From positions 1 through 64,000 of the forward strand of contig CAMWBY010000005.1 of the NCBI GenBank assembly GCA_947172645.1: a stretch of DNA of 64,000 bases, written 5' to 3'. This DNA comes from an uncultured Lachnospiraceae bacterium. GTDB taxonomy: Bacteria > Bacillota > Clostridia > Lachnospirales > Lachnospiraceae. The notes below the pieces were generated by a model that was not told the origin of the DNA, searched no databases, and worked only from the letters and a program-made list of their open reading frames with translations. This document shows, piece after piece, positions 41,262-50,019 of this stretch (positions are counted from its first letter, which is position 1; each line of letters begins with the position of its first letter). Made by a program: the position numbers and the translations under genes.

Positions 41262-41429
41262 AACCGAGTCCGCCAAGCAAATCTTGTTCCCCCCGCTTAT
41301 ACCGAGTCCGCGAAGCGGAACTCGCAAAGTTCATTTGCAAAGCAAATTTACCTTTTTACGGTAAAAGAAACTCTTCCGCTTATACCGAGTCCGCGAAGCG
41401 GAACTCGCAAACGAGCTGTGCTCGTTTTT
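41262..41429. repeat. Cluster of palindromic repeats in LytTR/DUF1294 gap
   Basis: Contains two exact copies of CGAGTCCGCGAAGCGGAACTCG, the longer word CTTATACCGAGTCCGCGAAGCGG also repeated, one type-B palindrome GTTCATTTGCAAAGCAAATTTAC, and at the right end ACGAGCTGTGCTCGTTTTTTT. Related copies lie at 38744-38844. The last hairpin with seven T is a possible terminator for the plus strand. No protein gene is supported here. Confidence 0.75.
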
Positions 41430-41723
41430 TTACATGACAAGAAACTCAATCGGGGAGGTCACAAGTGCAATGACGATGAGCGCTTGTACGATAAGAATGG
41501 CAGGCAGACCATACAGGAAATACCAATGTCTGGTCTTGTGGTGGAACATGTGCATGCCTGCGATGCCGCCGATGCTGCCGCCGATTAAGGCAAGCACAAA
41601 CAAGGTGGATTCCGGGATGCGCCAGGAACGTTTTCTTGCTTTATGCTTGTCGATTCCCATCACTGTAAAACTGATGAAATTAATAACTACTAAATATATA
41701 ATAATCAATGTGATTGCGTTCAT
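41430..41723 (-). CDS. DUF1294 membrane protein
   Basis: 97 aa from ATG 41723; a frame to 41762 adds 13 residues without a better site. Four hydrophobic stretches. The family block GIDKHKARKRSWRIPESTLFVLALIGGSIGGIAGMHMFHHKT, then WYFLYGLP, is unmistakable DUF1294. Function unknown. Confidence 0.85.
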   Translation of the reverse strand: MNAITLIIIYLVVINFISFTVMGIDKHKARKRSWRIPESTLFVLALIGGSIGGIAGMHMFHHKTRHWYFLYGLPAILIVQALIVIALVTSPIEFLVM

Positions 41724-41943
41724 AAAATTAAGAATGTCCTTTTTTAAATATGATATTATCATAGCATAGATAAAGAGAAAAAAAAAGAATGTCGTATGAA
41801 AATTGTATAAAATCTATTGAATCCTAAAGCGTTTCATGTGTCTTTTATTGTAAAGACCGATGTTTTTTTGTATAATTAAAATATAACGGGAGTGGCCGAT
41901 ATTACATATCCTGCTATAGATTTTGAGAAAATGAGGTGATAAA

Positions 41944-42804
41944 GTGCAGGGTGATATAAAACAGTCACAGGATATAAGAGCAAAGCGCAGCGCAAAAAAC
42001 AGTGTTTTCCTAGACCTTTTTCAAAACAAAAATTATCTGTTAAAGTTGTATAAAACGCTTCACCCAGAGGACGTCACAGCGACAGAGGATTCGCTGACGG
42101 GCATAACAATAGAAAATGTTTTGACCGACAATCTATATAATGACTTAGGATTTATTGCTAATAATAAATTGATGATACTTGTAGAAGCACAGTCTACCTG
42201 GACAATGAATATTTTAGTAAGAGTTTTGCTGTATTTGGCGCAAAGTTATCACGAATATTTTCAGCGCACTAGCCAAAACTATTACAAAAGCAAGAAAGTA
42301 AAAATGCCAAAGCCTGAACTCTATGTGATTTATACAGGAAACAAAGGGCAGAAGCCTGATAGAATATCTTTATCAGAAGAATTTTTTAAAGGTGCAGATA
42401 TTGATATTGAAGTAAAAGCAAAGGTCATTTATGAGAGTGATAAGGATGATATCATTAATCAATACATTATTTTTTGTAAGGTTTTTAATGAGCAAACAAG
42501 ACGGCATGGAATGACGAGAACGGCGGTGACAGAAACAATCCGCATATGCAAGGATAGGAATATTTTAAGGGAATATTTAGTGCAAAGGGAGAAGGAGGTT
42601 GTGACCATTATGATGAGTTTGTTTGATGAAGAACAGATAATGAAGTCGTTTATCAAAAGCGAACGGCATGATGAAGCGAGAGAAACAGCAGAAAGGCTTA
42701 TAAAAAAAGGTAAGATGTCACTCGATGAAATTGCGGAATGTGTTCCAACGTTATCATTTGATGAATTAAAAGAACTTGAAGCCGAGGTTATGCAGTTGGC
42801 ATAA
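41944..42804 (+). CDS. Rpn-family PD-(D/E)xK nuclease/transposase-like protein
   Basis: 286 aa from GTG 41944 (GAGGTG 6 bp upstream). The N-terminal part has DNLYNDLGFIANNKLMILVEAQST, the D ... ExQ variant of the PD-(D/E)xK nuclease core found in Rpn (recombination-promoting nuclease) and transposase-31-like proteins. The C-terminal ~100 residues are helical and charged (AERLIKKGKMSLDEIAECVP). Members promote RecA-independent recombination in E. coli. AT-rich, single gene, probably a mobile passenger. Confidence 0.75.
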   Translation: MQGDIKQSQDIRAKRSAKNSVFLDLFQNKNYLLKLYKTLHPEDVTATEDSLTGITIENVLTDNLYNDLGFIANNKLMILVEAQSTWTMNILVRVLLYLAQSYHEYFQRTSQNYYKSKKVKMPKPELYVIYTGNKGQKPDRISLSEEFFKGADIDIEVKAKVIYESDKDDIINQYIIFCKVFNEQTRRHGMTRTAVTETIRICKDRNILREYLVQREKEVVTIMMSLFDEEQIMKSFIKSERHDEARETAERLIKKGKMSLDEIAECVPTLSFDELKELEAEVMQLA

Positions 42805-42883
42805 TCCGTAAAAATTTTAATCTTAAAGCAAAAATGATGAATATTTTCTCGACATGTTGTAACAAAGAAAGAGTGCATCAAAA

Positions 42884-42932
42884 ATCCCCGTAACACCAAC
42901 GCGCCTGGCGTCTGGTTACGGGGATAGATTTT
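42884..42932. terminator. Bidirectional terminator between nuclease gene and argG
   Basis: ATCCCCGTAAC (42884-42894) pairs perfectly with GTTACGGGGAT (42915-42925); an inner CGCCTGGCG segment adds a second small stem. AAAA precedes and ATTTTTG follows, so it serves both strands. Confidence 0.8.
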
Positions 42933-42979
42933 TGTGGGAAACGGTTCAGTCAGCGGCGACTATACAGGCCGATGACACA

Positions 42980-44203
42980 CTAGATTAACTTTACGCCGTT
43001 TTCCTGCATCTTCATGGCGCGGACCTTACTGGACAGGCCGAACAGATTGATGAAGCCTTCCGCATCATGATGGTCGTACATATCTCCGGTTGTGAAGGAG
43101 GCAATACTCTCATTGTAGAGTGTGTAAGGTGAAGTGGTTCCTGCCTTGATGATATTGCCTTTGTAGAGCTTGAATTTCACTTCCCCGGTTACGTACTGCT
43201 GGGTGGATTCGATGAATGCCTGTACTGCTTCACGCAAAGGCGTGAACCATTTTCCTTCATATACAATCTGTGCAAACTTGTTGCCCATGTCGGCTTTGAG
43301 TGCGTAGGTGTCGCGGTCGAGAATCAACTCTTCAAGCTGTTGGTGCGCTTCGTAGAGGATTGTGCCGCCGGGCGTCTCATATACGCCGCGGGATTTCATT
43401 CCCACAACACGGTTTTCTACGATATCCACGATGCCGATGCCATGTTTGCCGCCAAGTTCATTCAGAGTGGAGATAATCTCAGACACCTTCATTTTCTTGC
43501 CGTTGACGGAAGTGGGGATACCCTTTTCAAAAGTCATGGTGACATATTCTCCCTCGTCGGGAGCCTTCTCAGGCGTGGTACCCAGGACTAACAGGTGCTC
43601 GTAGTTCGGCTCGTTGGAAGGGTCTTCCAGTTCCAGGCCCTCATGGCTGATATGCCATAAGTTGCGGTCGCGGCTGTAGCTTGAATCAGCGGAGAAAGGC
43701 AGGTTGATGCCATGCTTGCGGCAGTATTCAATCTCCTCTTCACGGGAGTTTAACGTCCACTTTTCATTTCTCCATGCTGCGATAATCTTTAAGTCGGGAG
43801 CAAGCGCTTTGATGCCCAACTCGAAACGGATTTGGTCGTTTCCTTTGCCGGTAGCGCCGTGGCAGATTGCGGTAGCGCCTTCTTTGCGGGCAATCTCAAC
43901 CAGTTTCTTGGCGATTACCGGACGCGCCATGGATGTGCCAAGCAAATATTTGTTCTCATAGACTGCATGTGCCTGCACGCAGGGCATAATGAAATCATCG
44001 CAGAACTCGTCTGTCAAATCTTCAATATAAAGTTTGGACGCGCCGCTTGACAAAGCTCTTTCTTCAAGCCCTTCAAGTTCCTCAGCCTGACCGCAGTTAC
44101 CGCATACGCAGATAACTTCGTAGTCGAAGTTTTCTTTTAACCAGGGAATGATTGCGGTGGTATCGAGTCCGCCGGAATAAGCAAGGACAATTTTTTCTTT
44201 CAT
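42980..44203 (-). CDS. argG: Argininosuccinate synthase
   Basis: 407 aa, full length. Joins citrulline and aspartate with ATP in arginine synthesis. N-terminal ATP-binding loop [15 protein letters not shown] (SGGxDT), [29 protein letters not shown] and [20 protein letters not shown] are all present. ATG has GGAGG about 10 bp upstream on the minus strand. Transcribed divergently from argC; the gap holds candidate ArgR sites. argH is not in the window. Confidence 0.96.
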   Translation of the reverse strand: MKEKIVLAYSGGLDTTAIIPWLKENFDYEVICVCGNCGQAEELEGLEERALSSGASKLYIEDLTDEFCDDFIMPCVQAHAVYENKYLLGTSMARPVIAKKLVEIARKEGATAICHGATGKGNDQIRFELGIKALAPDLKIIAAWRNEKWTLNSREEEIEYCRKHGINLPFSADSSYSRDRNLWHISHEGLELEDPSNEPNYEHLLVLGTTPEKAPDEGEYVTMTFEKGIPTSVNGKKMKVSEIISTLNELGGKHGIGIVDIVENRVVGMKSRGVYETPGGTILYEAHQQLEELILDRDTYALKADMGNKFAQIVYEGKWFTPLREAVQAFIESTQQYVTGEVKFKLYKGNIIKAGTTSPYTLYNESIASFTTGDMYDHHDAEGFINLFGLSSKVRAMKMQENGVKLI

Positions 44204-44298
44204 AATGATGTTTCCTCCATTTTGTATTGAAAACTACTTTTATAACAGCACAGTTATCAATATACAACAAGACAATGAAGAATGCAAGTATAAATATG

Positions 44299-44366
44299 TG
44301 CATATTTATATGAATATTTTAAGAAAAAGTGCATAAAAAGAAAAAGTATTTGCATATTATGCGAAA
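44299..44366. promoter_or_regulatory. Candidate ArgR (AhrC) operators between argG and argC
   Basis: Two AT-rich near-palindromes: TGCATATTTATATGAATATT (44299-44320 area) and TTTGCATATTATGCGAAA (44349-44366). They resemble the TGAATxxxxATTCA form of arginine-repressor boxes, and lie between the two divergent arginine genes. Assignment rests on position and form only. Confidence 0.5.
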
Positions 44367-44541
44367 ATGACGTATTATTATGCAGTACAAAGCTGCCGGC
44401 ATTGCGAAATAGGAAAGGAAAGCGACACAGGAAAGGTAGGCAGTGCGGGGGCCGGCATCTAATGTTTGCGCATAAAGAGATGGCGTGATATAGTGGTGGG
44501 TGAAAATAAAAGGCTACGGCCGAAAGGAACGGGTAAAGAAG

Positions 44542-45606
44542 ATGAAGGCAGGGATTATTGGAGCCACAGGTTATGCGGGCGGCGAGTTGGTCCGTCTCCT
44601 GATGGGGCATAAGGAAGTGGAAATAGAGTGGTATGGTTCGAGAAGCTATGTGGAACAGAAATATGCAGACGTGTACCGGAATATGTTTGAGATTGTGGAC
44701 GCAAGGTGCATGGATGATAATATGGAAGAACTCGCTGACAGAGTGGATGTAATTTTCACGGCGACGCCCCAGGGATATTGCGCGTCGCTTATGAATGAAG
44801 GGATATTGTCCAAGGTGAAAGTTATCGATTTGAGCGCGGACTTCCGTATTAAAAGTGTGCCGGTGTACGAGAAATGGTATGGCATAGAGCACAAATCGCC
44901 ACAGTTTATAGAGGAGGCTGTGTACGGGCTGTGCGAAATCAACAGGGAGGCCGTGAAGACGGCAAGGCTTGTGGCGAATCCAGGCTGTTATACGACCTGC
45001 TCCATCCTGACGGCCTATCCTCTTGTAAAAGAAGGGCTGATTGACATAGATACTTTGATTATCGACGCTAAGAGCGGGACTTCTGGGGCAGGCAGGGGCG
45101 CGAAGCTGCCGAATCTGTACTGCGAAGTCAATGAGAATATCAAGGCTTACGGCGTCACGAACCACAGGCATACGCCGGAGATTGAGGAGCAGCTTGGATA
45201 TGCGGCAGGCCGTGATGTCGTGTTAAATTTCACGCCCCACCTTGTTCCCATGAACAGGGGGATTCTTGTGACGGAGTACGCCAGGTTAAACCAGGTGAAA
45301 AAGGCGGACGGCGCTATGGGGCTTCCGGATTATGAGGAAATTAAAGCAGTGTACGACCGGTATTATGGAAAAGAGAAGTTCGTGCGCGTGTTGGATGCAG
45401 GCGTATGCCCGGAGACGAAGTGGGTGGAAGGAAGCAACTACGTGGATATCAATTTTGTCATAGATGAGCGCACAGGGAGGATTATTATGATGGGTGCGCT
45501 TGACAATCTTGTAAAAGGCGCAGCGGGCCAGGCGGTGCAGAATATGAATCTGATGTTTGGGTTTAAGGAAAGCGAAGGGCTGGAACTCGTCCCGATGTTC
45601 CCTTAG
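44542..45606 (+). CDS. argC: N-acetyl-gamma-glutamyl-phosphate reductase
   Basis: 354 aa from ATG 44542; a GTG at 44500 adds 14 residues not found in the family. Third step of arginine synthesis, NADPH dependent. GIIGATGYAGGELVRLL is the dinucleotide loop; the catalytic Cys is in VANPGCYTTCSILTAYPLV; GVTNHRHTPEIEEQLG has the active-site His region. Divergent from argG. Unlike the common argCJBD order, argJ lies 3.1 kb further on. Confidence 0.95.
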   Translation: MKAGIIGATGYAGGELVRLLMGHKEVEIEWYGSRSYVEQKYADVYRNMFEIVDARCMDDNMEELADRVDVIFTATPQGYCASLMNEGILSKVKVIDLSADFRIKSVPVYEKWYGIEHKSPQFIEEAVYGLCEINREAVKTARLVANPGCYTTCSILTAYPLVKEGLIDIDTLIIDAKSGTSGAGRGAKLPNLYCEVNENIKAYGVTNHRHTPEIEEQLGYAAGRDVVLNFTPHLVPMNRGILVTEYARLNQVKKADGAMGLPDYEEIKAVYDRYYGKEKFVRVLDAGVCPETKWVEGSNYVDINFVIDERTGRIIMMGALDNLVKGAAGQAVQNMNLMFGFKESEGLELVPMFP

Positions 45607-45683
45607 TGTGGCGTTGCAATAAGGCGCTATGAGATGGATGGTTAGGATGGTAAATACTGTTGTGAAAGGAGCGTAGATACAGT

Positions 45684-46172
45684 ATGGAGCGAAGAGATAA
45701 AATAAATTATTATTTAGATTTGGCTAAGATGGTGTCGCAGCGTTCCACATGCCTCAGACGGCATTACGGAGCCGTGATTGTAAAGAACGACGAAGTGATT
45801 TCCACAGGCTATGTAGGCGCGCCCAGAGGGAGAAAGAACTGTACGGATACGGGGGAATGTATCCGGGTGAAGATGGAGATTCCCCGGGGAGAGAGATACG
45901 AGCTGTGCAGAAGTGTCCATGCGGAAGCCAACGCCATCATCAGCGCTTCCAGGGATAAGATGATTGGCAGCGCATTGTATTTGGTCGGGGTGGAAGCGGA
46001 TACAGGAGAATATGTAAAAAATTCCTGTAGCTGTTCCATGTGTAAGAGACTGATTATCAACGCGGGAATCGAGACAGTCTATGTCAGGGATACGGAAGAT
46101 GAGTACCGCGCGATTCCCGTGCAGGAGTGGATTGACAACGATGAATCCTTGGCGGGCGCGATGGGATATTAG
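45684..46172 (+). CDS. Deoxycytidylate deaminase family protein
   Basis: 162 aa. Zinc deaminase motifs: HAEANAII (with the catalytic Glu) near 79-86, and SCSCSMCKR near 113-121 giving the PCxxC-like Cys pair, although Pro is replaced by Ser. The ends resemble dCMP deaminase/ComEB, which makes dUMP from dCMP. LCRSVHAE is preceded by a TGECIR segment with extra Cys/His that may bind structural zinc. AAGGAG lies 12 bp before ATG. Confidence 0.85.
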   Translation: MERRDKINYYLDLAKMVSQRSTCLRRHYGAVIVKNDEVISTGYVGAPRGRKNCTDTGECIRVKMEIPRGERYELCRSVHAEANAIISASRDKMIGSALYLVGVEADTGEYVKNSCSCSMCKRLIINAGIETVYVRDTEDEYRAIPVQEWIDNDESLAGAMGY

Positions 46173-46285
46173 TGTGAGAAGTACTTCTAGCCACTCACAG
46201 CAGAGGCTGTTTCGTGGAGAAGTACTAGGAGTTGCTTTGCAACTCCATCTCACACTGGAGAATGTCCAAAATACGGGCATTCTCC
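46171..46285 (+). repeat. Three-way-junction hairpin element
   Basis: Outer stem AGTGTGAGA/TCTCACACT (46171-46179, 46248-46256) encloses hairpin A (AGTACTTCTAGCCAC/GTGGAGAAGTACT with an inner ACAGC-AGAG-GCTGT) and hairpin B (GGAGTTGC-TTT-GCAACTCC, 46228-46246). Hairpin C (GGAGAATG/CATTCTCC, 46257-46285) follows. A GATTCCG/CGGAATC hairpin lies at about 46315-46334. Placed between the deaminase and acetyltransferase genes. Mobile element or structured RNA. Confidence 0.65.
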
Positions 46286-46360
46286 CAGACAAGCTTGCTT
46301 GCCTTTGGATTTGAGATTCCGTTTAAGCGGAATCATGGAGGATTAAAACGGAGAAAAAAT

Positions 46361-46807
46361 ATGATACGTGAGATGAAGATAGAAGATTATGAGGGTGTGA
46401 AGGCGCTATGGCTGTCCATCAAAGGATTTGCAATCAGGAGTTTAGACGATTCCAGGGAAGGGGTATCCCGTTTCCTGAAGAGAAACCCGGGTGCCAGTGT
46501 GGTTGCCGTAGAAGACGGGAAGATAGTGGGTGCGATTCTGTGCGGGCATGACGGCAGGCGCGGCTGTCTGTACCATGTGTGCGTGGCGCAGGAGTATCGT
46601 ATGCGGGGAATCGGCAAGGCGATGGTAGTCTTTTGTATGGAAGCGCTTAAGGCGGAGAAGATTAATAAGGTTTCTCTTATTGCTTTCACGGCCAACGACA
46701 TCGGCAATGCCTTCTGGAAACAGATTGGGTGGACGAAGCGGGAAGATTTGAATTATTATGATTTCACGCTGAACTGGGAGAATATTACAGCGTTTAATGA
46801 GCTGTAG
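46361..46807 (+). CDS. GNAT-family N-acetyltransferase
   Basis: 148 aa. RimI-like GNAT fold: MIREMKIEDYEGVKALWLS, KIVGAILCGHDGRRGCLYHVCVAQEYRMRGIGKAMVVFC with the acetyl-CoA loop RMRGIGKA, and LIAFTANDIGNAFWKQIGW. Substrate unknown. ATG 46361 has GGAG 7 bp upstream; the open frame extends back through the hairpin element but without homology. Confidence 0.85.
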   Translation: MIREMKIEDYEGVKALWLSIKGFAIRSLDDSREGVSRFLKRNPGASVVAVEDGKIVGAILCGHDGRRGCLYHVCVAQEYRMRGIGKAMVVFCMEALKAEKINKVSLIAFTANDIGNAFWKQIGWTKREDLNYYDFTLNWENITAFNEL

Positions 46808-46950
46808 GAGTTTTCCCTGCTTGAAATGGAGTTTTGGATAGCCTGACGCAGAATATTTGTTGCGCTGGGCGCGACAAAAGAAAGCAAAAAATGCCGGGAC
46901 GCGGGAGAGAGGCAAGTGTATACTGTAGTCATAGCAGGGAGGCGGTTATC

Positions 46951-47814
46951 ATGGAATGGGCACAAGCAATCAGGGATGCGGTACAGTATATGGAAAACCA
47001 TATCACGGAGGATATTACGATGTATGATGTGGCGGAATATGTGCATGTTTCGCCTTTTTACTTTCATAAAGGTTTTAGCATACTGTGCGGGTATACCCTC
47101 GGCGAATATATCAGGAACCGCAGGATGGCGCTTGCGGGAGTGGAATTGCAGACCAGCGACGTCACCGTTATGGAGCTTGCAATGAAATACGGGTATGATT
47201 CCTCCGACAGCTTTACGAGAGCTTTTACCCGCTTCCACGGGTGTACGCCTCTGGCGGTGCGCAGGGATAAGGCGATGGTGAAGACCTTCGCGCCGCTGAA
47301 ACTTACAATCTCATTGAAAGGCGGTTATATTATGGACTACAGGATTACGAAGAAGGAAGCTTTTGCGGTTATGGGGACGGCAAAAGAGTTCACTTATGAG
47401 AATGCAAAACGGGATATTCCTCTATACTGGCAGGAACATTACGCTTCGGGAGGAGGAGAACATGTCTGCGGAATGTATGGCATCAACATTGACCCGCAGA
47501 TGGGGGATGAAAAGTTCGAATATTTGATTGCGGATGTGTACAATCCGTCTGTGGATGTCCCTGGCGGATTTGAGGTAAGGGTTATTCCCGCCATGACATG
47601 GGCGGTTTTCCCGTGCAGGGGCCCGCTCCCGCAGTCTTTGCAGGATGTCAACACGAAAATATTCTCCGAATGGCTTCCGGCGCTGCAGGATTATGAATTT
47701 GCGGCGGGGTATTGCGTGGAAATGTACGATGCGCCGGATAAATATCCGGGCGGGACGAACGACGGGAACTATTATACGGAGATATGGATTCCGGTCAGGA
47801 AGAAGGATGCCTGA
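46951..47814 (+). CDS. AraC-family regulator with GyrI-like effector domain
   Basis: 287 aa from ATG 46951 (GGAGG 8 bp upstream). N-terminal ~110 residues are two AraC helix-turn-helix motifs (ITMYDVAEYVHVSPFYFHKGF; ELAMKYGYDSSDSFTRAFTRFHGCTP). From ~130 on, a GyrI/Rob-like small-molecule-binding domain: YRITKKEAFAVMGTAKEF ... TWAVFPCRGPLP ... NYYTEIWIPV. Such proteins sense small toxic or cationic compounds and activate efflux or detoxification genes; the ligand is unknown. Confidence 0.9.
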   Translation: MEWAQAIRDAVQYMENHITEDITMYDVAEYVHVSPFYFHKGFSILCGYTLGEYIRNRRMALAGVELQTSDVTVMELAMKYGYDSSDSFTRAFTRFHGCTPLAVRRDKAMVKTFAPLKLTISLKGGYIMDYRITKKEAFAVMGTAKEFTYENAKRDIPLYWQEHYASGGGEHVCGMYGINIDPQMGDEKFEYLIADVYNPSVDVPGGFEVRVIPAMTWAVFPCRGPLPQSLQDVNTKIFSEWLPALQDYEFAAGYCVEMYDAPDKYPGGTNDGNYYTEIWIPVRKKDA

Positions 47815-47947
47815 TTTGGAAAATATATGTTGAATATTAAGGATAGTTAGTATAGGACAACCCCTGATAAGCCGATATATACTACAGCATAATTATTGCA
47901 GCGAATATTGAGTAATTGAGATTGTCGGCAGACAGGGGGAAGACCGG

Positions 47948-48544
47948 ATGAAGATTAAAGAAGCGAGGCAGGCATACACGGCGCAGCTTGATATTTTAAG
48001 GAACAGGCAGCGCGAACTGATGAAACAGAAGAAGGAGCATGAAGCCAAAATGCCCGGGCGGACGGAAACAGAGAGCGGTGTGGTGTTAGAACTTTCCGAA
48101 GAATACCGCAAGCGGTCGCAGGAACTACAGGAGAAGATTGACCGGGTGAAGGAGCAGATTGACGAACATATCAAGCTCAGGGACGACGTCATCGAGATGG
48201 AAGTGGGCATCGCCAATGCGGAGGTTTCCAGGCAGCAGGGGGAAGCCATGCAGGAGTATGGCGAGGAGATGGCGAAATGCCTCGAGATTGCCAGGCGGAT
48301 TGCCAACGGAGACAGGGTTCCCGCGTCAGACGAACAGAAATTGATGGATTTCAACATGGAAGTCTATATGGCAGCCAAGAATATGGCGGCTATGAATATC
48401 GATAAGAAGCACAAAGATTACGATTCGCTCTGGGGTGAGGAAGAAGATAAGGCGGAAAATCCCGACCCTCATGAGATGGCGCAGGATGCGGAGGTGAATG
48501 TAGAGATACCGGAGATTGACCTTGCAGAAGACGTGGAAGGCTGA
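47948..48544 (+). CDS. Coiled-coil protein of unknown function
   Basis: 198 aa, very charged. Residues ~10-95 are strongly heptad-like (LRNRQRELMKQKKEHEAK, YRKRSQELQEKIDRVKEQI) and the C-terminal 45 are acidic. No signal peptide or membrane segment. I believe similar proteins occur in other Lachnospiraceae, without a known role. GGGGGA lies 8 bp before ATG. Confidence 0.65.
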   Translation: MKIKEARQAYTAQLDILRNRQRELMKQKKEHEAKMPGRTETESGVVLELSEEYRKRSQELQEKIDRVKEQIDEHIKLRDDVIEMEVGIANAEVSRQQGEAMQEYGEEMAKCLEIARRIANGDRVPASDEQKLMDFNMEVYMAAKNMAAMNIDKKHKDYDSLWGEEEDKAENPDPHEMAQDAEVNVEIPEIDLAEDVEG

Positions 48545-48641
48545 GCTGCTATTTAGCATTTGCTTTGCAAACCATGTGCCCTTGGCAAATATTTTGTGAG
48601 ATTTGTTGCTTCCCAATTGGATGTAAATATATTACAATAAA

Positions 48642-48704
48642 AAGCGTATGTACCCAAATGCTGACGGCATCGCATTGCGTGCCAGTATTTGCGGTCGTAC
48701 GCTT
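48642..48704 (+). promoter_or_regulatory. Long leader hairpin before argJ
   Basis: AAGCGTATGTACCCAAATGC (48642-48661) onward pairs with an inverted near-copy ending GTACGCTT at 48704; about 24 of 28 positions pair. ATTTTGG follows directly, so it could act as an attenuator or terminator 55 bp ahead of the argJ start. A small TTTGC-TTT-GCAAA hairpin lies at 48559-48571. Confidence 0.5.
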
Positions 48705-48758
48705 ATTTTGGCACGAAGGCGTTTTTGGCATTGTACAGGGCAAGAATGGGAGGGCTGG

Positions 48759-49988
48759 ATGAATATGAATATAATAGAAGGCGGCGTTACCGCGGCGAAA
48801 GGTTTTGAGGCGGCGGGAGTTGAAGCGGGAGTCAAATATCAGGGCAGGAAAGACATGGCTTTGGTCTACAGCATGAAACCATGTAAGGCAGCGGGCGTTT
48901 TTACAAGCAATGTGGTGAAGGCGGCCCCGGTTATGTGGGACAAGGAAGTGGTGGCCCATTCTCCGTATGTGCAGGCGGTTGTAGTCAATTCCGGCATTGC
49001 CAATGCGTGTACAGGGGTACAGGGATATGAGTGCTGCAAACAAACTGCAAATAAGGTTTCGGAGCTTCTTGACATCTCCGCAGATACGGTTCTTGTGGCG
49101 TCCACAGGAGTTATCGGCGCACAGATTCCTGTCGACAGGATTTTGGCAGGCGTGGAGAAGTTGGTGGAGGCGAAGAAGGATACGCCGGAAGCTGGCACCC
49201 TTGCCGCGGAGGCGATTATGACTACCGATACGGTGTCCAAGCAGGCGGCGGTGCAGATTGAGGTGGACGGTAAGACGGTGACAGTGGGCGGTATGTGCAA
49301 AGGCTCAGGTATGATTCATCCGAATATGTGCACCATGCTTGGTTTTCTGACTACCGATATTGCAATCTCCAAAGAACTCTTGCAGGAAGCATTGAGCGAG
49401 AATGTGGTGGATACGTTCAATATGATTTCCGTGGACGGGGATACTTCCACCAATGATACGCTCGTGATACTTGCCAACGGCATGGCGGGCAACATGGAGA
49501 TTACAGAGAGAAACGCCGATTATGATAAATTTAAGGAGGCGCTGCATTATATCAATACGACGCTTGCCAAGAAGATGGCCGGCGACGGCGAGGGGGCGAC
49601 GGCGCTTTTTGAGACAAAGGTAATCCATGCGGCGACAAAGCAGGATGCCCGCATCTTAAGCCGCAGCGTCATCTGTTCAAGCCTGTGTAAGGCGGCAATA
49701 TACGGACATGATGCGAACTTCGGCAGATTTCTGTGCGCCCTTGGCTATTCCGGCGTGAAATTTGACCCTGAGAAGGTGGAGCTTTCTTTTGAGAATGAAG
49801 AGAAAAGCATTCTTATCTATAAAGACGGTATCGCCTCGGATTACAGCGAGGAGGAGGCGTCGCAGATTCTTGCATCCCCGGAAGTCAGGGTGCTTGTGGA
49901 CATGCATATGGGCGAGGAAGAAGCCACGGCCTGGGGCTGTGATTTAAGCTATGATTATGTGAAAATTAATGCGGATTACAGGAGTTAA
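48759..49988 (+). CDS. argJ: Bifunctional ornithine acetyltransferase / N-acetylglutamate synthase
   Basis: 409 aa. Moves the acetyl group from N-acetylornithine to glutamate, closing the acetyl cycle of arginine synthesis. The precursor cuts itself before a Thr to give two chains; the site KGSGMIHPNMCTMLGF has that Thr, with Cys in place of the usual Ala before it. N-terminal GGVTAAKGFEAAGVEAGVK and C-terminal WGCDLSYDYVKINADYRS are typical. ATG 48759 has GGGAGG 5 bp upstream. Whether it uses acetyl-CoA as well cannot be read. Confidence 0.94.
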   Translation: MNMNIIEGGVTAAKGFEAAGVEAGVKYQGRKDMALVYSMKPCKAAGVFTSNVVKAAPVMWDKEVVAHSPYVQAVVVNSGIANACTGVQGYECCKQTANKVSELLDISADTVLVASTGVIGAQIPVDRILAGVEKLVEAKKDTPEAGTLAAEAIMTTDTVSKQAAVQIEVDGKTVTVGGMCKGSGMIHPNMCTMLGFLTTDIAISKELLQEALSENVVDTFNMISVDGDTSTNDTLVILANGMAGNMEITERNADYDKFKEALHYINTTLAKKMAGDGEGATALFETKVIHAATKQDARILSRSVICSSLCKAAIYGHDANFGRFLCALGYSGVKFDPEKVELSFENEEKSILIYKDGIASDYSEEEASQILASPEVRVLVDMHMGEEEATAWGCDLSYDYVKINADYRS

Positions 49989-50019
49989 GAAGATATAGAA
50001 AAAGGGGACAGATACAGCC

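Noticed and set aside
38744-41429. CRISPR array
   Set aside because: The repeated units are palindromes of two types at irregular distances with no unique spacers of equal length and no cas genes.
44257-45171. 304-codon minus-strand frame opposite argC
   Set aside because: Shadow of argC and the argG/argC control region; His/Cys/Phe-rich composition and no motif.
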